From [Mycobacterium] nativiensis (GTDB taxonomy: Bacteria; Actinomycetota; Actinomycetes; Mycobacteriales; Mycobacteriaceae), in assembly GCF_020172685.1 (NCBI RefSeq), contig NZ_CP083986.1:4420158-4484157 (forward strand): 64,000 bases of DNA. Reading direction: 5' to 3'. Under the pieces are notes generated by a model, which was given only the letters and a program-made list of their open reading frames with translations, did no database searches and was not told where the DNA came from. This document shows, one piece after another, positions 28,299 through 37,102 of the stretch (positions are counted from its first letter, which is position 1; every line of letters begins with the position of its first letter). The translations under genes were made by a program, and so were the position numbers.

Positions 28299-30080
28299 AT
28301 GACGAATCGACGTATGCAAGCGGCCACGGTTGCGGCCACCGCGGGGGGCGGGCTGCTGACCGCAGCGTTGCTGCAGGCTGCGGTTGCCACCGCCGCTCCC
28401 GGCACGGACGCCTTCACCATCGACGGGACCGTCTTCGACCCCATCACAGCAACCGGCACCCAGGGCTTCGACCCGGTCAGCCCGCTCAACATGGGTCCCC
28501 CACTGCTGGCTCTCGGCGGTGGGACGGCTCTCGGCGTCCTTAACCTCGCCCCGCAGAGCTTCGATCTGTACAACGGCACCACATCACTGGGCAGCATCGA
28601 TACCAACGAAACCGTCACCAACCTGCTGGGCCTGTCCAACACCGCGTTCACCGTGCTGGACACCACCGCCGCCGATGGTGTCGAAGCCTCGGCGCTGCCG
28701 GTGAAGGGAACGGTCTATGACGTACTCAACCTGGGCAACGGCTACTACAACGTCTACATCGCGACCCCGGGTGAGCACGGCACGGTCACCGACACCCTGG
28801 TCACCCCGTTCGGCAACACCGACCTGAGTTCGCTGTTCGGCACCGCGAATGCCGCCAACCCGCTACAACCCGGCGACGCCTTCGCCGCACTGCAGGCCGG
28901 CAACAGCAGCATCGGCGCCGACGCCTTCAGCATCGGCGGCTTCACCTTCAACCCGTTCAGCGAGTCCGGCGGCACGACGACCGCGGGCTTCACCCCCGTC
29001 GACCCCATCGCCAGTGCGCCGCCGCTGTTGAACCTCGGCGGCGGCCAACTGGTGTTCAGCCTGGCCTATCCCGGAATCCAGCCGACACCGTTCGCCCCGC
29101 AGGAATTCGACGTCTACAGCGGCACCGGGTCCGGCGCCACCGAACTCGGCAGCATCAAGACCGCGGTGGACGTGACGAACCTGCTGGGCATGACCAACAC
29201 GCAGTTCATCGTCCAAAGTGCCACCGCGGCAGACGGTGTCGACGCCACGTCGTTGCCGGTACTGGGATCGGTCTACGACGCCTTCAACCTCGGCGGCGGC
29301 TGGGCGAATGTCTACACCGCCACGCCGGACGTCACCGCCGCCGACGGCACCGTTACCACCCCCGGCACCGTCCACGACACCTTGGTCACGCCGTTCGGCA
29401 ACATGAACCTGGACTCACTGTTCGGCGGGATCAACGCCGCCAACCCGCTGGATCCGGGCGACGCCTTCACCGGCCTGCATGTCGCCGACAGCAGCCTCGG
29501 CGACGACGCCTTCAGTCTCGGCGGCTTCGTCTTCGACCCGTTCACCGAGTTCGGCACCACCCGGACCGACGGCTTCCACATCATCCCCTCGCTGATCGGC
29601 GCCGCGCCGCTGCTGAACATCGGCGGAGCCACGGTAGGCCTTGCCGGTGCAGGTGCGCCGATCAACTTCTCTCCGCAAGACTTCGACATCTACGGCGGCA
29701 CGGGGGCGAGCCCCGCCGACCTGGGGAGCATCACCACCAGCCTGAATACGTCGAACCTGTTGGGCATGATCAACACCGAGTTCACCGTCGCCACTGTCAC
29801 CGCTACCGAGGGTGTGGACGCCACAACACTGCCGGCGGTGGGAACCGTCTACGACGTCCTGAACTTCGGCGGCGGCTGGCAGAACATCTACATCGCCACC
29901 CCGGGCGCAGACGGCACCATCACCGACACCCTGGTCACCCCGTTCGGCAACGTCGACCTGAGTTCGCTGTTCGACATGTTCAACGCCGCCAACCCGCTCG
30001 ACCCGGGCGCCGCCTTCACCGGCCTCGATGACGTGGGTGCCGCGCTCGCGTCGGATCCGCTGGCGCTCTTCGGCTTCTGA
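28299..30080 (+). CDS. Exported three-module repeat protein 2, unknown family
   Basis: A 593-residue paralogue of the preceding protein with nearly the same signal peptide (MTNRRMQAATVAATAGGGLL) and three modules starting DAF at residues 37, 208 and 403. Modules keep the order of FDxYxG, NLLGxxNTxFxV, VYDVxNxGxG-NVYxATP and DTLVTPFGN; the second module has an insertion between LGGG and FDVY. It ends LDDVGAALASDPLALFGF, like gene 1's LDEVGSALSSWDPLSFLGF, so the C-terminal tail is also conserved. GGAAGG lies before ATG 28299. A strong hairpin at 30103-30133 ends the probable two-gene transcript. Confidence 0.88.
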   Translation: MTNRRMQAATVAATAGGGLLTAALLQAAVATAAPGTDAFTIDGTVFDPITATGTQGFDPVSPLNMGPPLLALGGGTALGVLNLAPQSFDLYNGTTSLGSIDTNETVTNLLGLSNTAFTVLDTTAADGVEASALPVKGTVYDVLNLGNGYYNVYIATPGEHGTVTDTLVTPFGNTDLSSLFGTANAANPLQPGDAFAALQAGNSSIGADAFSIGGFTFNPFSESGGTTTAGFTPVDPIASAPPLLNLGGGQLVFSLAYPGIQPTPFAPQEFDVYSGTGSGATELGSIKTAVDVTNLLGMTNTQFIVQSATAADGVDATSLPVLGSVYDAFNLGGGWANVYTATPDVTAADGTVTTPGTVHDTLVTPFGNMNLDSLFGGINAANPLDPGDAFTGLHVADSSLGDDAFSLGGFVFDPFTEFGTTRTDGFHIIPSLIGAAPLLNIGGATVGLAGAGAPINFSPQDFDIYGGTGASPADLGSITTSLNTSNLLGMINTEFTVATVTATEGVDATTLPAVGTVYDVLNFGGGWQNIYIATPGADGTITDTLVTPFGNVDLSSLFDMFNAANPLDPGAAFTGLDDVGAALASDPLALFGF

Positions 30081-30102
30081 GATTCCCGATCCGGCAGCAT
30101 CG

Positions 30103-30133
30103 TGTAGCCCAGGCCCCGGCGGCCTGGGCTACA
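30103..30133. terminator. Strong intrinsic hairpin after repeat-protein gene 2
   Basis: A perfect 13-bp inverted repeat (30103-30115 with 30121-30133) has a 5-nt loop CCGGC. It lies 22 bp after the gene 2 stop. Such GC-rich hairpins without a T tract act as terminators in mycobacteria. Confidence 0.75.
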
Positions 30134-30302
30134 CAGCATCGGGCACAGATTCACAGCTAGCTACTTCACAGTTGCGAGGGTCAAATCAGGACCCTTTGTC
30201 CTCCTGCTAGGAAATTTGTTCCAGTACCGATTGCCTTCCCTCAGGGCGGCTGTCCATTTCCGCATAGAGACCTGAAAACCCCTTGTCCCACAAAGAGACT
30301 CC

Positions 30303-30379
30303 GGAGTAACTTTCTGGATGTTACTCATCAGTAGCTCACCTATTTCTGAGCCGAAGTGAGCAGATCGAGAGGGCCGGTA
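30303..30379 (+). promoter_or_regulatory. Leader of repeat-protein gene 3
   Basis: After the terminator, the remaining gap to gene 3 carries GGAGTAACTT at 30303 (inside the palindrome ACTCCGGAGT), TTACTCATCAGTAGCTCACC, TTCTGAGCCG at 30344-30353 and CAGATCGAGAGGGCC. The order matches the leader of gene 1, but about 54 bp is missing between the first two elements. Gene 3 therefore probably has its own promoter of the same type. Confidence 0.45.
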
Positions 30380-32128
30380 ATGACGAATCGACGGGTGCAA
30401 GCGGCCGCTGTTGCCGCAGCGGCAGGTGGCGGCCTACTAACCGCGGCGTTCCTACAGGTAGCGGTTGCTGCCGCTGACAGCGGTACCGACGCATTCACCA
30501 TCGGCGGCCTCACCTTTGATGACCCGGTGGCGCTGCCCGGCCTCCTCGGCGGCGAACCGACCCCCGGCTGGGAATCCCTTTCCCCGCTGTTCTCCAACAC
30601 GCCGGTGCTGTCCCTCGGCTCTGACTTGGCGCTCGGCCTGCTCAATTTCGGCACCCAACAGCTCACCGTCACCGACGGCAGCGGCACCACGCTCGGGACC
30701 GTCGACGCCCACACCGCTATCCAGGATCTACTGGGCATCGAGACCGCACAGTTCACCGTCGCCAGCAATGATCCCGCCTCGGGACTCACCGACACGCAGG
30801 CCGCCGAACTGCCGACCGAGGGCACCGTCTACAGCGTCACCAAGATCGGCAACGGCTTCTACAACGTCTACGAAGCTGTCCCCAACGCTGCAGGCACAGC
30901 GTCATCCAGCATCTCCGACACCGTGGTGACCCCGTTCGGCAACTTCAACCTGCCGACGACCTTCGACGCGATCGCCCCGCTGAATCCGGCCACCCCGCTG
31001 GAAGCCCTCGGCAACACCTCAGGTGCCACCGGTCTGAGCGACAATGCGTTCACCATCGGGAGCACCACCTTCGACCCGGGCAGCGACGGCATCACCGTCG
31101 CGGCCCCAATCTCGCTGGCTAATTTTGCGCCGTTGATGGATCTGGAGGCCGGTGCACTCAACATCACCGGCGGCGGCCCCGCCGAAACCCAAGCGGAACA
31201 GAATTTCGAGGTGTACAACAACGGCACCGACGATGGCAGTGTCCAGACCTTCCTCTGGTACTCGAACCTGTTGGGCTTCCACAACACCGAGTTCACCGTC
31301 GGAGGTGCCACGCCGAACAGTGGCGACGCCGCCGACCTCCCCACAGTCGGAACGGTCTACAGCGTCACCGACCTCGGGTCGGGCTACGAGAACGTCTACG
31401 AAGCCGCCCCGGCGGCCAGCGGCACGGGTCCGTCGACCATCACCGACACCCTTGTGACCCCGTTCGGCGACTTCAACATGCCCACGACCTTTGACGCCGC
31501 CGCACCGATGGACCCGGCCGCGCCGCTGGGGGCGCTGACCGCAGCGTCGGGCAACGCCGCTCTCAGCGACCACGCGTTCACCATCGGCGGCACCACCTTC
31601 GACCCCGGAACCGCCGGATTCAGCACCGATAACACCTATCCGCTGTTCAGCATCGCTCCGCTGCTGGAGATCACCGGCGCCAACGCACTCGGACTCTCGT
31701 TCGAGACCCAATCCGGCGTCGAGGTCTACGACAGCAGCGGCGCCGGCCTGGGCACGGTCGACCTCGGTGAAAACCTGTCGAACATCCTGGGAATCGACAC
31801 CACCCAGTTCACCGTCAGCAACGCCGCTGCCGCCTCGGGGCTCACCGCCGCGCAGACCGCCGAGTTGCCGACCGACGGCACGGTCTACAGCATCACCGAT
31901 CTCGGGTCCTTCACGAACGTCTACGAAGCCATCCCGAACGCCGATGGCACGGCGGCGTCCAGCATCACCGACACCTTGATCACCCCGTTCGGCAACATCG
32001 ACCTGTCGAGCATGTTCAGCATGTTCGACGCGATCGCACCGCTGAACGCCGGCGATGTCGTGTCGGGTCTGGATGTCGGCGGCGCCGCCGCCGGCTTCGA
32101 CTTCTTCGACCCAAGCACCTGGTTCTGA
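30380..32128 (+). CDS. Exported three-module repeat protein 3, divergent paralogue
   Basis: A 582-residue protein with the same signal peptide (MTNRRVQAAAVAAAAGGGLL) and three modules starting at residues 37 (DAF), 222 (NAF) and 398 (HAF). It is more divergent: FDVY becomes LTVTDG or FEVYNNG, VYDV becomes VYSVT, NVYTATP becomes NVYEAxPxA, and DTLVTPFGN is followed by FNxPTTFDA. NTEFTV, VTPFG and the final AFTIGGTTFDP remain clear. No cysteine is present. It starts at ATG 30380, preceded by GAGAGGGCC; an upstream in-frame start would spoil the signal peptide. The function is unknown. Confidence 0.87.
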   Translation: MTNRRVQAAAVAAAAGGGLLTAAFLQVAVAAADSGTDAFTIGGLTFDDPVALPGLLGGEPTPGWESLSPLFSNTPVLSLGSDLALGLLNFGTQQLTVTDGSGTTLGTVDAHTAIQDLLGIETAQFTVASNDPASGLTDTQAAELPTEGTVYSVTKIGNGFYNVYEAVPNAAGTASSSISDTVVTPFGNFNLPTTFDAIAPLNPATPLEALGNTSGATGLSDNAFTIGSTTFDPGSDGITVAAPISLANFAPLMDLEAGALNITGGGPAETQAEQNFEVYNNGTDDGSVQTFLWYSNLLGFHNTEFTVGGATPNSGDAADLPTVGTVYSVTDLGSGYENVYEAAPAASGTGPSTITDTLVTPFGDFNMPTTFDAAAPMDPAAPLGALTAASGNAALSDHAFTIGGTTFDPGTAGFSTDNTYPLFSIAPLLEITGANALGLSFETQSGVEVYDSSGAGLGTVDLGENLSNILGIDTTQFTVSNAAAASGLTAAQTAELPTDGTVYSITDLGSFTNVYEAIPNADGTAASSITDTLITPFGNIDLSSMFSMFDAIAPLNAGDVVSGLDVGGAAAGFDFFDPSTWF

Positions 32129-32142
32129 CAACAGCGCGGCAT

Positions 32143-32172
32143 CCCTCACTCGGCGTCACGGCTGAGTGAGGG
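32143..32172. terminator. Bidirectional hairpin between repeat-protein gene 3 and convergent gene
   Basis: CCCTCACTC at 32143-32151 pairs perfectly with GAGTGAGGG at 32164-32172; the stem extends three more pairs inward with one G-T, leaving a 6-nt loop. It lies between two convergent stops at 32128 and 32181, suiting termination from both directions. Confidence 0.7.
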
Positions 32173-32180
32173 TGCTGCGG

Positions 32181-32756
32181 TTACCCGCAGACCTGGCCCA
32201 TGTCCGCGATACGCGAATCCAGGTCACGTCCGAGCTGCTCGTGCTCGGAATTCGGTTGCCCGACAAGATAGCTGACGTTCAGATGCTCAAGCGCACCGGC
32301 CATCGCACGGGCGGCGTCCGCGACATCCTGTGGCGCCGCCGGACTGTCGGCCAACCGGCCACGCAGGTAGGCCGCACCTCCGGTCAGGGAAAGCCTCGCG
32401 TTGGCGGCCACCGCGAGCTGACCGATCGGGTTCTCCGGGTCGGGGTTTATCAGGTGCATGTTCTTGGCCACCGCCTGGCGCGCGACCAGCGCTGCGGCGC
32501 AGACATCCGATTTCGCATCAGCGACTTGCTGTTCCGAGTATTTGCCCGACGCACCGGCTGCCGGGTGCCACACGCCGGCCACCGCCAGCCCACCGACGGC
32601 TCCGGCGACCAGCCCGATCGCTGCCGCTGCGAGCAGGGACCGTCGCCCTGAACTCACTGGTGCCTTGTCCGGCCGGGGCTTTGCTGTCCCAGCATATTCC
32701 GACGGGTGGTCCTGCTTCGCCGCCTCCGCAGAGTCCGGCTGAGCTTGGTCAGCCAT
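32181..32756 (-). CDS. Single-pass membrane protein, unknown function
   Basis: The 191-residue product has a charged, Pro-rich cytoplasmic N-terminus of about 37 residues, one hydrophobic helix (SLLAAAAIGLVAGAVGGLAVAGVW, about 40-63) and an extracytoplasmic Ala-rich helical domain of about 125 residues with two cysteines, one near DVCAAAL and one at the C-terminus (GQVCG), which could form a disulfide. I do not recognise a family with certainty; similar anchored proteins are common in mycobacteria. It stands alone between the repeat-protein cluster and purD. Confidence 0.72.
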   Translation of the reverse strand: MADQAQPDSAEAAKQDHPSEYAGTAKPRPDKAPVSSGRRSLLAAAAIGLVAGAVGGLAVAGVWHPAAGASGKYSEQQVADAKSDVCAAALVARQAVAKNMHLINPDPENPIGQLAVAANARLSLTGGAAYLRGRLADSPAAPQDVADAARAMAGALEHLNVSYLVGQPNSEHEQLGRDLDSRIADMGQVCG

Positions 32757-32811
32757 TGGGCCATGCTACCCCGGCGTTGATCAATTTTGCCCGGGAAAAT
32801 GCTGTGACCGG

Positions 32812-34080
32812 TCAGACTCGGATCTTCCCCTCTGCGGCGGAGAGTGCGATGTCGGTGCGGAAATGGCTGCCCGGCAAGCGGATCGACCGCAGTACCTCGT
32901 AGGCGTGCGCGCGCGCCGCGCTCAGGTCTTCTCCGGTGCCCACGACCGACAGCACCCGGCCGCCCGACGAAACCACCGCCCCGTCGTCGCGACGTTCCGT
33001 GCCGGCGTGCAGCACGCCGTCGGCCTCAGCGCCGACGATAGTGTCTCCCACCCGGGGCCGGCCCGGGTAGTTCTCCGCTGCCAGCACCACCGTCACCGCC
33101 GCGCCGTTACGCCAGCGCAGCGCACCGAATTCGCTCAGCCGGCCCGTGGCGGCGGCGTGCAGCAACTGCCCTAGCGGCGATTCCAGCAATGCCAGCACCG
33201 CCTGGGTCTCCGGATCGCCGAAGCGGCAGTTGAATTCGACCACGGCCGGACCGGTCGACGTCATCGCCAGGCCCGCGTAGAGCAGACCGGAGAACCGGCT
33301 GCCTCGCCGGACCAGTTCGGCCGCAACGGGTTCCACTACATCGGCGACGATACCCGCCGCCGCCTCCCGGGACAGCCACGGCAGCGGGGCGTAGGCGCCC
33401 ATGCCTCCGGTGTTCGGACCGGTGTCACCATCGCCGACCCGCTTGAAGTCCTGGGCGGGAAGCAGCGGCACCACTGTGTTGCCATCGACCACGCAGAACA
33501 GCGACAACTCGGGGCCGTCCAGGAAGGACTCCAACAGCACCGGATGCCCGTCATCGAGCAGTCCGGCGGCGTGGGCCCGCGCCGCAGAGCGGTCCGCGGT
33601 CACCACCACGCCCTTGCCGGCGGCCAGCCCGTCGTCCTTGACCACCCAGGCCGCCTCCCCCGCGTCCGGGCCGAATCGGCCCAGGGCGGCGTCCAGGTCA
33701 GCGGGGCTGTCGACGATCTCGCTGCGGGCGGTGCGCACCCCGGCAGCGGCCATCACGTCCTTGGCGAAGGCTTTGGATCCCTCGATGCGGGCGGCGTCCT
33801 GGGACGGCCCGAAGCAGGCGATCCCGGCGGCGCGCAGCGCGTCGGCCACCCCCAGCACCAACGGCACCTCGGGACCGATCACCACCAGGTCAGCCTCGAC
33901 CTCCCGGGCCAGCGCGGTCACGGCCGTGCCCGAGGTGACGTCCACGGCGCGTTGTTCGGCTATCGCCGCGGTCCCGGCGTTGCCGGGCGCGATAACCAGG
34001 TGATCGACCTTGGGATCATCACGAAGCGCCAGCAGCAGCGCGTGTTCACGGGCTCCGGAACCGATCACCAGAACGCGCAT
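32812..34080 (-). CDS. purD: Phosphoribosylamine-glycine ligase
   Basis: GAR synthetase joins glycine to phosphoribosylamine. The 422-residue ATP-grasp protein starts [19 protein letters not shown] and contains the family strings [33 protein letters not shown] and [14 protein letters not shown]. The ATG at 34080 gives the usual length. An SDR gene lies 75 bp upstream on the same strand, so purD may share the transcript of the aldA operon or have its own promoter. Confidence 0.97.
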   Translation of the reverse strand: MRVLVIGSGAREHALLLALRDDPKVDHLVIAPGNAGTAAIAEQRAVDVTSGTAVTALAREVEADLVVIGPEVPLVLGVADALRAAGIACFGPSQDAARIEGSKAFAKDVMAAAGVRTARSEIVDSPADLDAALGRFGPDAGEAAWVVKDDGLAAGKGVVVTADRSAARAHAAGLLDDGHPVLLESFLDGPELSLFCVVDGNTVVPLLPAQDFKRVGDGDTGPNTGGMGAYAPLPWLSREAAAGIVADVVEPVAAELVRRGSRFSGLLYAGLAMTSTGPAVVEFNCRFGDPETQAVLALLESPLGQLLHAAATGRLSEFGALRWRNGAAVTVVLAAENYPGRPRVGDTIVGAEADGVLHAGTERRDDGAVVSSGGRVLSVVGTGEDLSAARAHAYEVLRSIRLPGSHFRTDIALSAAEGKIRV

Positions 34081-34155
34081 AGGCCCAGCTCCCTGCTCTC
34101 CACGTCGCTGCCGCACACGAGTCCCCAGCCTAGTTCAGGCGGATCACCAGCCGAG

Positions 34156-35031
34156 TCAGCCGCCCGCCACCATGGAATGCAGCTCCGCGATGGACCAGGG
34201 CGACGTTCGTTGGTGATCGCGGTAGCCCAGCACCGCGGGGACCGGCCGGTCGAATCGGCCGACGAAACCGCCGGACGCCAGGAACACCGCTCCGGTCACG
34301 CCGCTGGCCAGATCACTGGCCAGATAGGCGTACAGCGGGGCCACGTAACCGGCGGGTGCCGGATCCAGCGAGGCCTGCATGGTGAACTCATCCAGCAGAC
34401 CCCGAGCGTGCAGGTCGCGGATGTGTTGCTCGTAGTCGGTGCCGGTGGACAGTCGCGTCCTGGCGCCCGGACAGACGACGTTGGCCCGTACGCCGTACTC
34501 GGCGAGCTCGGCCGCCATCGCCACGGTCAACCCGTTGATCGCCGCTTTACCGGCGGGATAGCCGGTACCGCCGTAGTCGCCCAGGAACGCCACCGAGCCG
34601 CTGTTGATGATCGATCCGCGGCGTTGGGAGGCCATGATCGGCGCGGCGGCCCGGCAGGTGTGGAAGACCGTGCCGAGGTGGGCGTCGAGCAGGTCTTGGA
34701 ACTCCGCACCGGATATCGACAGGATCGAGGACCCTCGCGGTTCGGCGACGCCGGCGCAGTTGATCAGCACGTCAACGCTGCCGTATTCCTCCCGACAGGC
34801 CCGGACCAGCGCCACGGCGGTCGCCTCGACGTTGGCTGCCCCGGCCATCCCGACGGCTCGCCCGCCCGAGCCGGTGATCGCCTCGACGGTGCCGTTCACC
34901 GCCTCTGGGTCCCGGCCGTTGACCACCACCCCGGCACCGCACGTCGCCAGCAGTTCGGCGACCGCCCGGCCGATGCCGCGGCTGCCGCCGACCACGACGG
35001 CGCCCCGCGCGGCGAGCAGGGTCTCGGTCAT
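34156..35031 (-). CDS. Short-chain dehydrogenase/reductase
   Basis: The 291-residue SDR has the cofactor motif VVGGSRGIGRA near residue 14, the NCAG variant of NNAG, an active-site Ser in INSGSVAF and the YPAGK version of YxxxK. The C-terminus is longer than usual. The substrate is unknown. Its ATG overlaps the stop of the carboxymuconolactone-decarboxylase-like gene as ATGA, so it belongs to the aldA operon. I do not recall a counterpart at this place in M. tuberculosis. Confidence 0.88.
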   Translation of the reverse strand: MTETLLAARGAVVVGGSRGIGRAVAELLATCGAGVVVNGRDPEAVNGTVEAITGSGGRAVGMAGAANVEATAVALVRACREEYGSVDVLINCAGVAEPRGSSILSISGAEFQDLLDAHLGTVFHTCRAAAPIMASQRRGSIINSGSVAFLGDYGGTGYPAGKAAINGLTVAMAAELAEYGVRANVVCPGARTRLSTGTDYEQHIRDLHARGLLDEFTMQASLDPAPAGYVAPLYAYLASDLASGVTGAVFLASGGFVGRFDRPVPAVLGYRDHQRTSPWSIAELHSMVAGG

Positions 35032-35453
35032 TCGCCCTTCTGTTTATCCAGCACGGCTGCAACGTTGGCCTTCTTGTCCTCGCCCCTGCCCTCGGCGGCG
35101 GCCTTGTTGCGCTTGGCAATCACCTTCTCCACCGCGGCGTTCAACCCGGATCCCCGCGGGAAGCCGACGTAGTGGGTCAGGAAGATCGGCAGCTCGCGCA
35201 TCTCGTCTTCGGTCAACTCCCCGTTGTGCAGCGCGGCGTTGACCTGGATCTCGGCCAGGTCCTTCTCCCCGAGCGCGGTGACCACCGCCAGCGTCATCAG
35301 CCGCTTGTCGCGCATGGAAAGCCCGGGCCGGCTCCAGATTCGGCCGAACAGGTGATCAGCGGTGAGCGCGAAGTACTCGCCCGGCATGTCGGGCATATCC
35401 CACGCGTAGACCTCGTTCATCTTGGCCAGGCCGGTACGGCGCAGTTCGTCCAT
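35028..35453 (-). CDS. Carboxymuconolactone decarboxylase family protein, Rv0771-like
   Basis: The 141-residue all-helical protein has the core MTLAVVTALGEKDLAEIQVNAALHNGELTEDEMRE, the typical CMD pattern with a conserved His in ALHNG. The CxxC of AhpD-type members is absent, so a peroxidase role is unlikely; a decarboxylase or lactone-handling role is possible. Position matches M. tuberculosis Rv0771 (from memory). It is the fourth gene of the aldA operon. Confidence 0.88.
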   Translation of the reverse strand: MDELRRTGLAKMNEVYAWDMPDMPGEYFALTADHLFGRIWSRPGLSMRDKRLMTLAVVTALGEKDLAEIQVNAALHNGELTEDEMRELPIFLTHYVGFPRGSGLNAAVEKVIAKRNKAAAEGRGEDKKANVAAVLDKQKGE

Positions 35454-35463
35454 CAGATCTCTC

Positions 35464-36327
35464 CTAGTCCTTGTCGTGCGGCACGCCCAGGCCGGCGGCG
35501 AGCTCGGTCAGCGCCACCTGGGCGAGCGGGAGGTCAACCCCGGTGGCCTGTCCCAATCCCAGTGCAAGGCCGAGGTCTTTCTCCCCGAGCCCGCGGGTGT
35601 GGGTGAACGCGTCGTGCAGGAAATGGTCCGCCGGCAGCGGCGCCGTCGAGTCCAGCAGCATGATCGCGCCGGGTCCGCCGGTGAGCGCATCGGTGTGCCG
35701 CACCACCCGGCCCAAGGCCTGCAGGTCGAGTCCGGCCGCCTCGGCCAGTTTCATGGCCTCGCCGGCCGCGGCGTAAGCGGTGAATGTCAACATGTTGCGC
35801 GCCAGCTTCATTCGGGTTCCGGCGCCGGGCTCACCGGCGTGGATGACCAGCGACGCCCAGCATTTGAACGCCGGCTTGATCTGTTCGTAGACCGCGCGCT
35901 GCGCGCCGACCATGGTTGCCAGCTGGCCCTTCTGGGCGGCACCGGCGCCGCCGCTGACCGGTGCGTCGATGACGTGAACGCCCTGCGGCTCGAGCGAGGC
36001 GGCCAACTCGGCGGCGGTGGTGTCGGCGATCGTCGAGTGGATCGCGATGACGGTCCCCGGCTTGGCGCCCGCCGCCAGTTCGGCGACGACCTCACGCACC
36101 TGGGCGTCGTCGAGCACGGTGACGCTGATGATGTCGGCGTTCGCGGCGACGTCGGCGACGCTGTCGGCCTGCCTGGCCCCAGCCTCGGTCAGCGGGGCCA
36201 TCGCTTCGGCCCGCAGATCAAATACCGTCACGCCGCCAGGCCAGTCGAGAAGGCGCTGGGCCATCGGGGCGCCCATGTTCCCCAGGCCGATGTAGCCCAG
36301 GCGGGGCTGTTCTTCCGGGCTGCTCAT
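35464..36327 (-). CDS. NAD(P)-dependent 3-hydroxyisobutyrate-dehydrogenase-like enzyme, Rv0770-like
   Basis: The 287-residue protein has the N-terminal GLGNMGAPMA nucleotide fold, the substrate-binding DAPVSGGAGAA and the catalytic Lys in GTRMKLARN, all diagnostic of beta-hydroxyacid dehydrogenases. It probably oxidises a small beta-hydroxy acid or reduces an aldehyde acid. Its ATG at 36327 overlaps the stop of the upstream SDR as ATGA; the longer upstream frame is rejected for this reason. Confidence 0.92.
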   Translation of the reverse strand: MSSPEEQPRLGYIGLGNMGAPMAQRLLDWPGGVTVFDLRAEAMAPLTEAGARQADSVADVAANADIISVTVLDDAQVREVVAELAAGAKPGTVIAIHSTIADTTAAELAASLEPQGVHVIDAPVSGGAGAAQKGQLATMVGAQRAVYEQIKPAFKCWASLVIHAGEPGAGTRMKLARNMLTFTAYAAAGEAMKLAEAAGLDLQALGRVVRHTDALTGGPGAIMLLDSTAPLPADHFLHDAFTHTRGLGEKDLGLALGLGQATGVDLPLAQVALTELAAGLGVPHDKD

Positions 36328-37076
36328 GATCGGATGATCTGTCCGCCGTCGACGTTGAAGATCTGTCCGGTGATCCACGACGCCTGCTCGGACAGCAGGA
36401 ACAGGCACATCGGAACCAGGTCCTCGGGCGTGCCCATCCGCGACAGCGGCAGCTGTTGCACCATCTGCTTGACGATGGCCTGCGGGGTGGTGACGCGGTT
36501 GGCCTCGGTGTCGATGGGGCCGGGCGCGATCGCGTTGATCCGGATGTTGCGCCAGCCCAGCTCACGCGAGAGCTGTTGGGTCAGGCCATTGATGCCGACC
36601 TTGGCCAGTCCGTAGAAATTCGCGTAAACCCATGCCGCGGTGGAGGACTGGTTGACAATCGCGCCGCCGCCGCGCTGCGCCATGTGTTCGTAGACGGCCC
36701 GGGTGCAGATCAGCGCACCGTCGAGGTTGACCCGCATGAACCTCTCGTAGTAGTCCCACGGCACGGTCAGCAGGCCGTCGAGCTTCATCCCGCCGAAGAT
36801 CGCGGCATTGTTGACCAGGTAGTCGATCCCGCCGAACTCCGCCACCGTCGCATCGGCCATCGCCTTGGCCGACTCCGGGTCGGAGACGTCGACGCCGACC
36901 GCGAGGGCCTTGCCACCGTCGGCCACGATCTGCTGGGCCACGCCTCGAGCGCCCTCGACGTTGATGTCGGCGATCACCACCGCCGCGCCGCCGGCAGCCA
37001 ATGCCTCGGCGTAGGCCTGACCGATCCCGCCGCCGGCGCCGGTGACGATCGCCACCTTGTCGTCGAATTGCCCCAT
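36324..37076 (-). CDS. Short-chain dehydrogenase/reductase, Rv0769-like
   Basis: The 250-residue SDR starts MGQFDDKVAIVTGAGGGIGQAYA. It has VNNAAIF, an active-site Ser in NQSSTA, YGLAK as YxxxK and the C-terminal NVDGGQ. GGAGAG seven bases before ATG 37076 supports this start over ATGs 15 and 21 bases upstream. Homologues in the same aldA-linked position are known in M. tuberculosis. The substrate is unknown; with aldA it may handle an alcohol-aldehyde-acid series. Confidence 0.92.
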   Translation of the reverse strand: MGQFDDKVAIVTGAGGGIGQAYAEALAAGGAAVVIADINVEGARGVAQQIVADGGKALAVGVDVSDPESAKAMADATVAEFGGIDYLVNNAAIFGGMKLDGLLTVPWDYYERFMRVNLDGALICTRAVYEHMAQRGGGAIVNQSSTAAWVYANFYGLAKVGINGLTQQLSRELGWRNIRINAIAPGPIDTEANRVTTPQAIVKQMVQQLPLSRMGTPEDLVPMCLFLLSEQASWITGQIFNVDGGQIIRS

Positions 37077-37102
37077 CTGCTTACTCTCCATGCTCATGAT
37101 CG

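Noticed and set aside
26536..32128. PE/PPE or PGRS assignment for the three repeat proteins
   Set aside because: No PE or PPE N-terminal motif and no Gly-Gly-Asn/Ala arrays; the modules are complex sequence with distinct landmarks.
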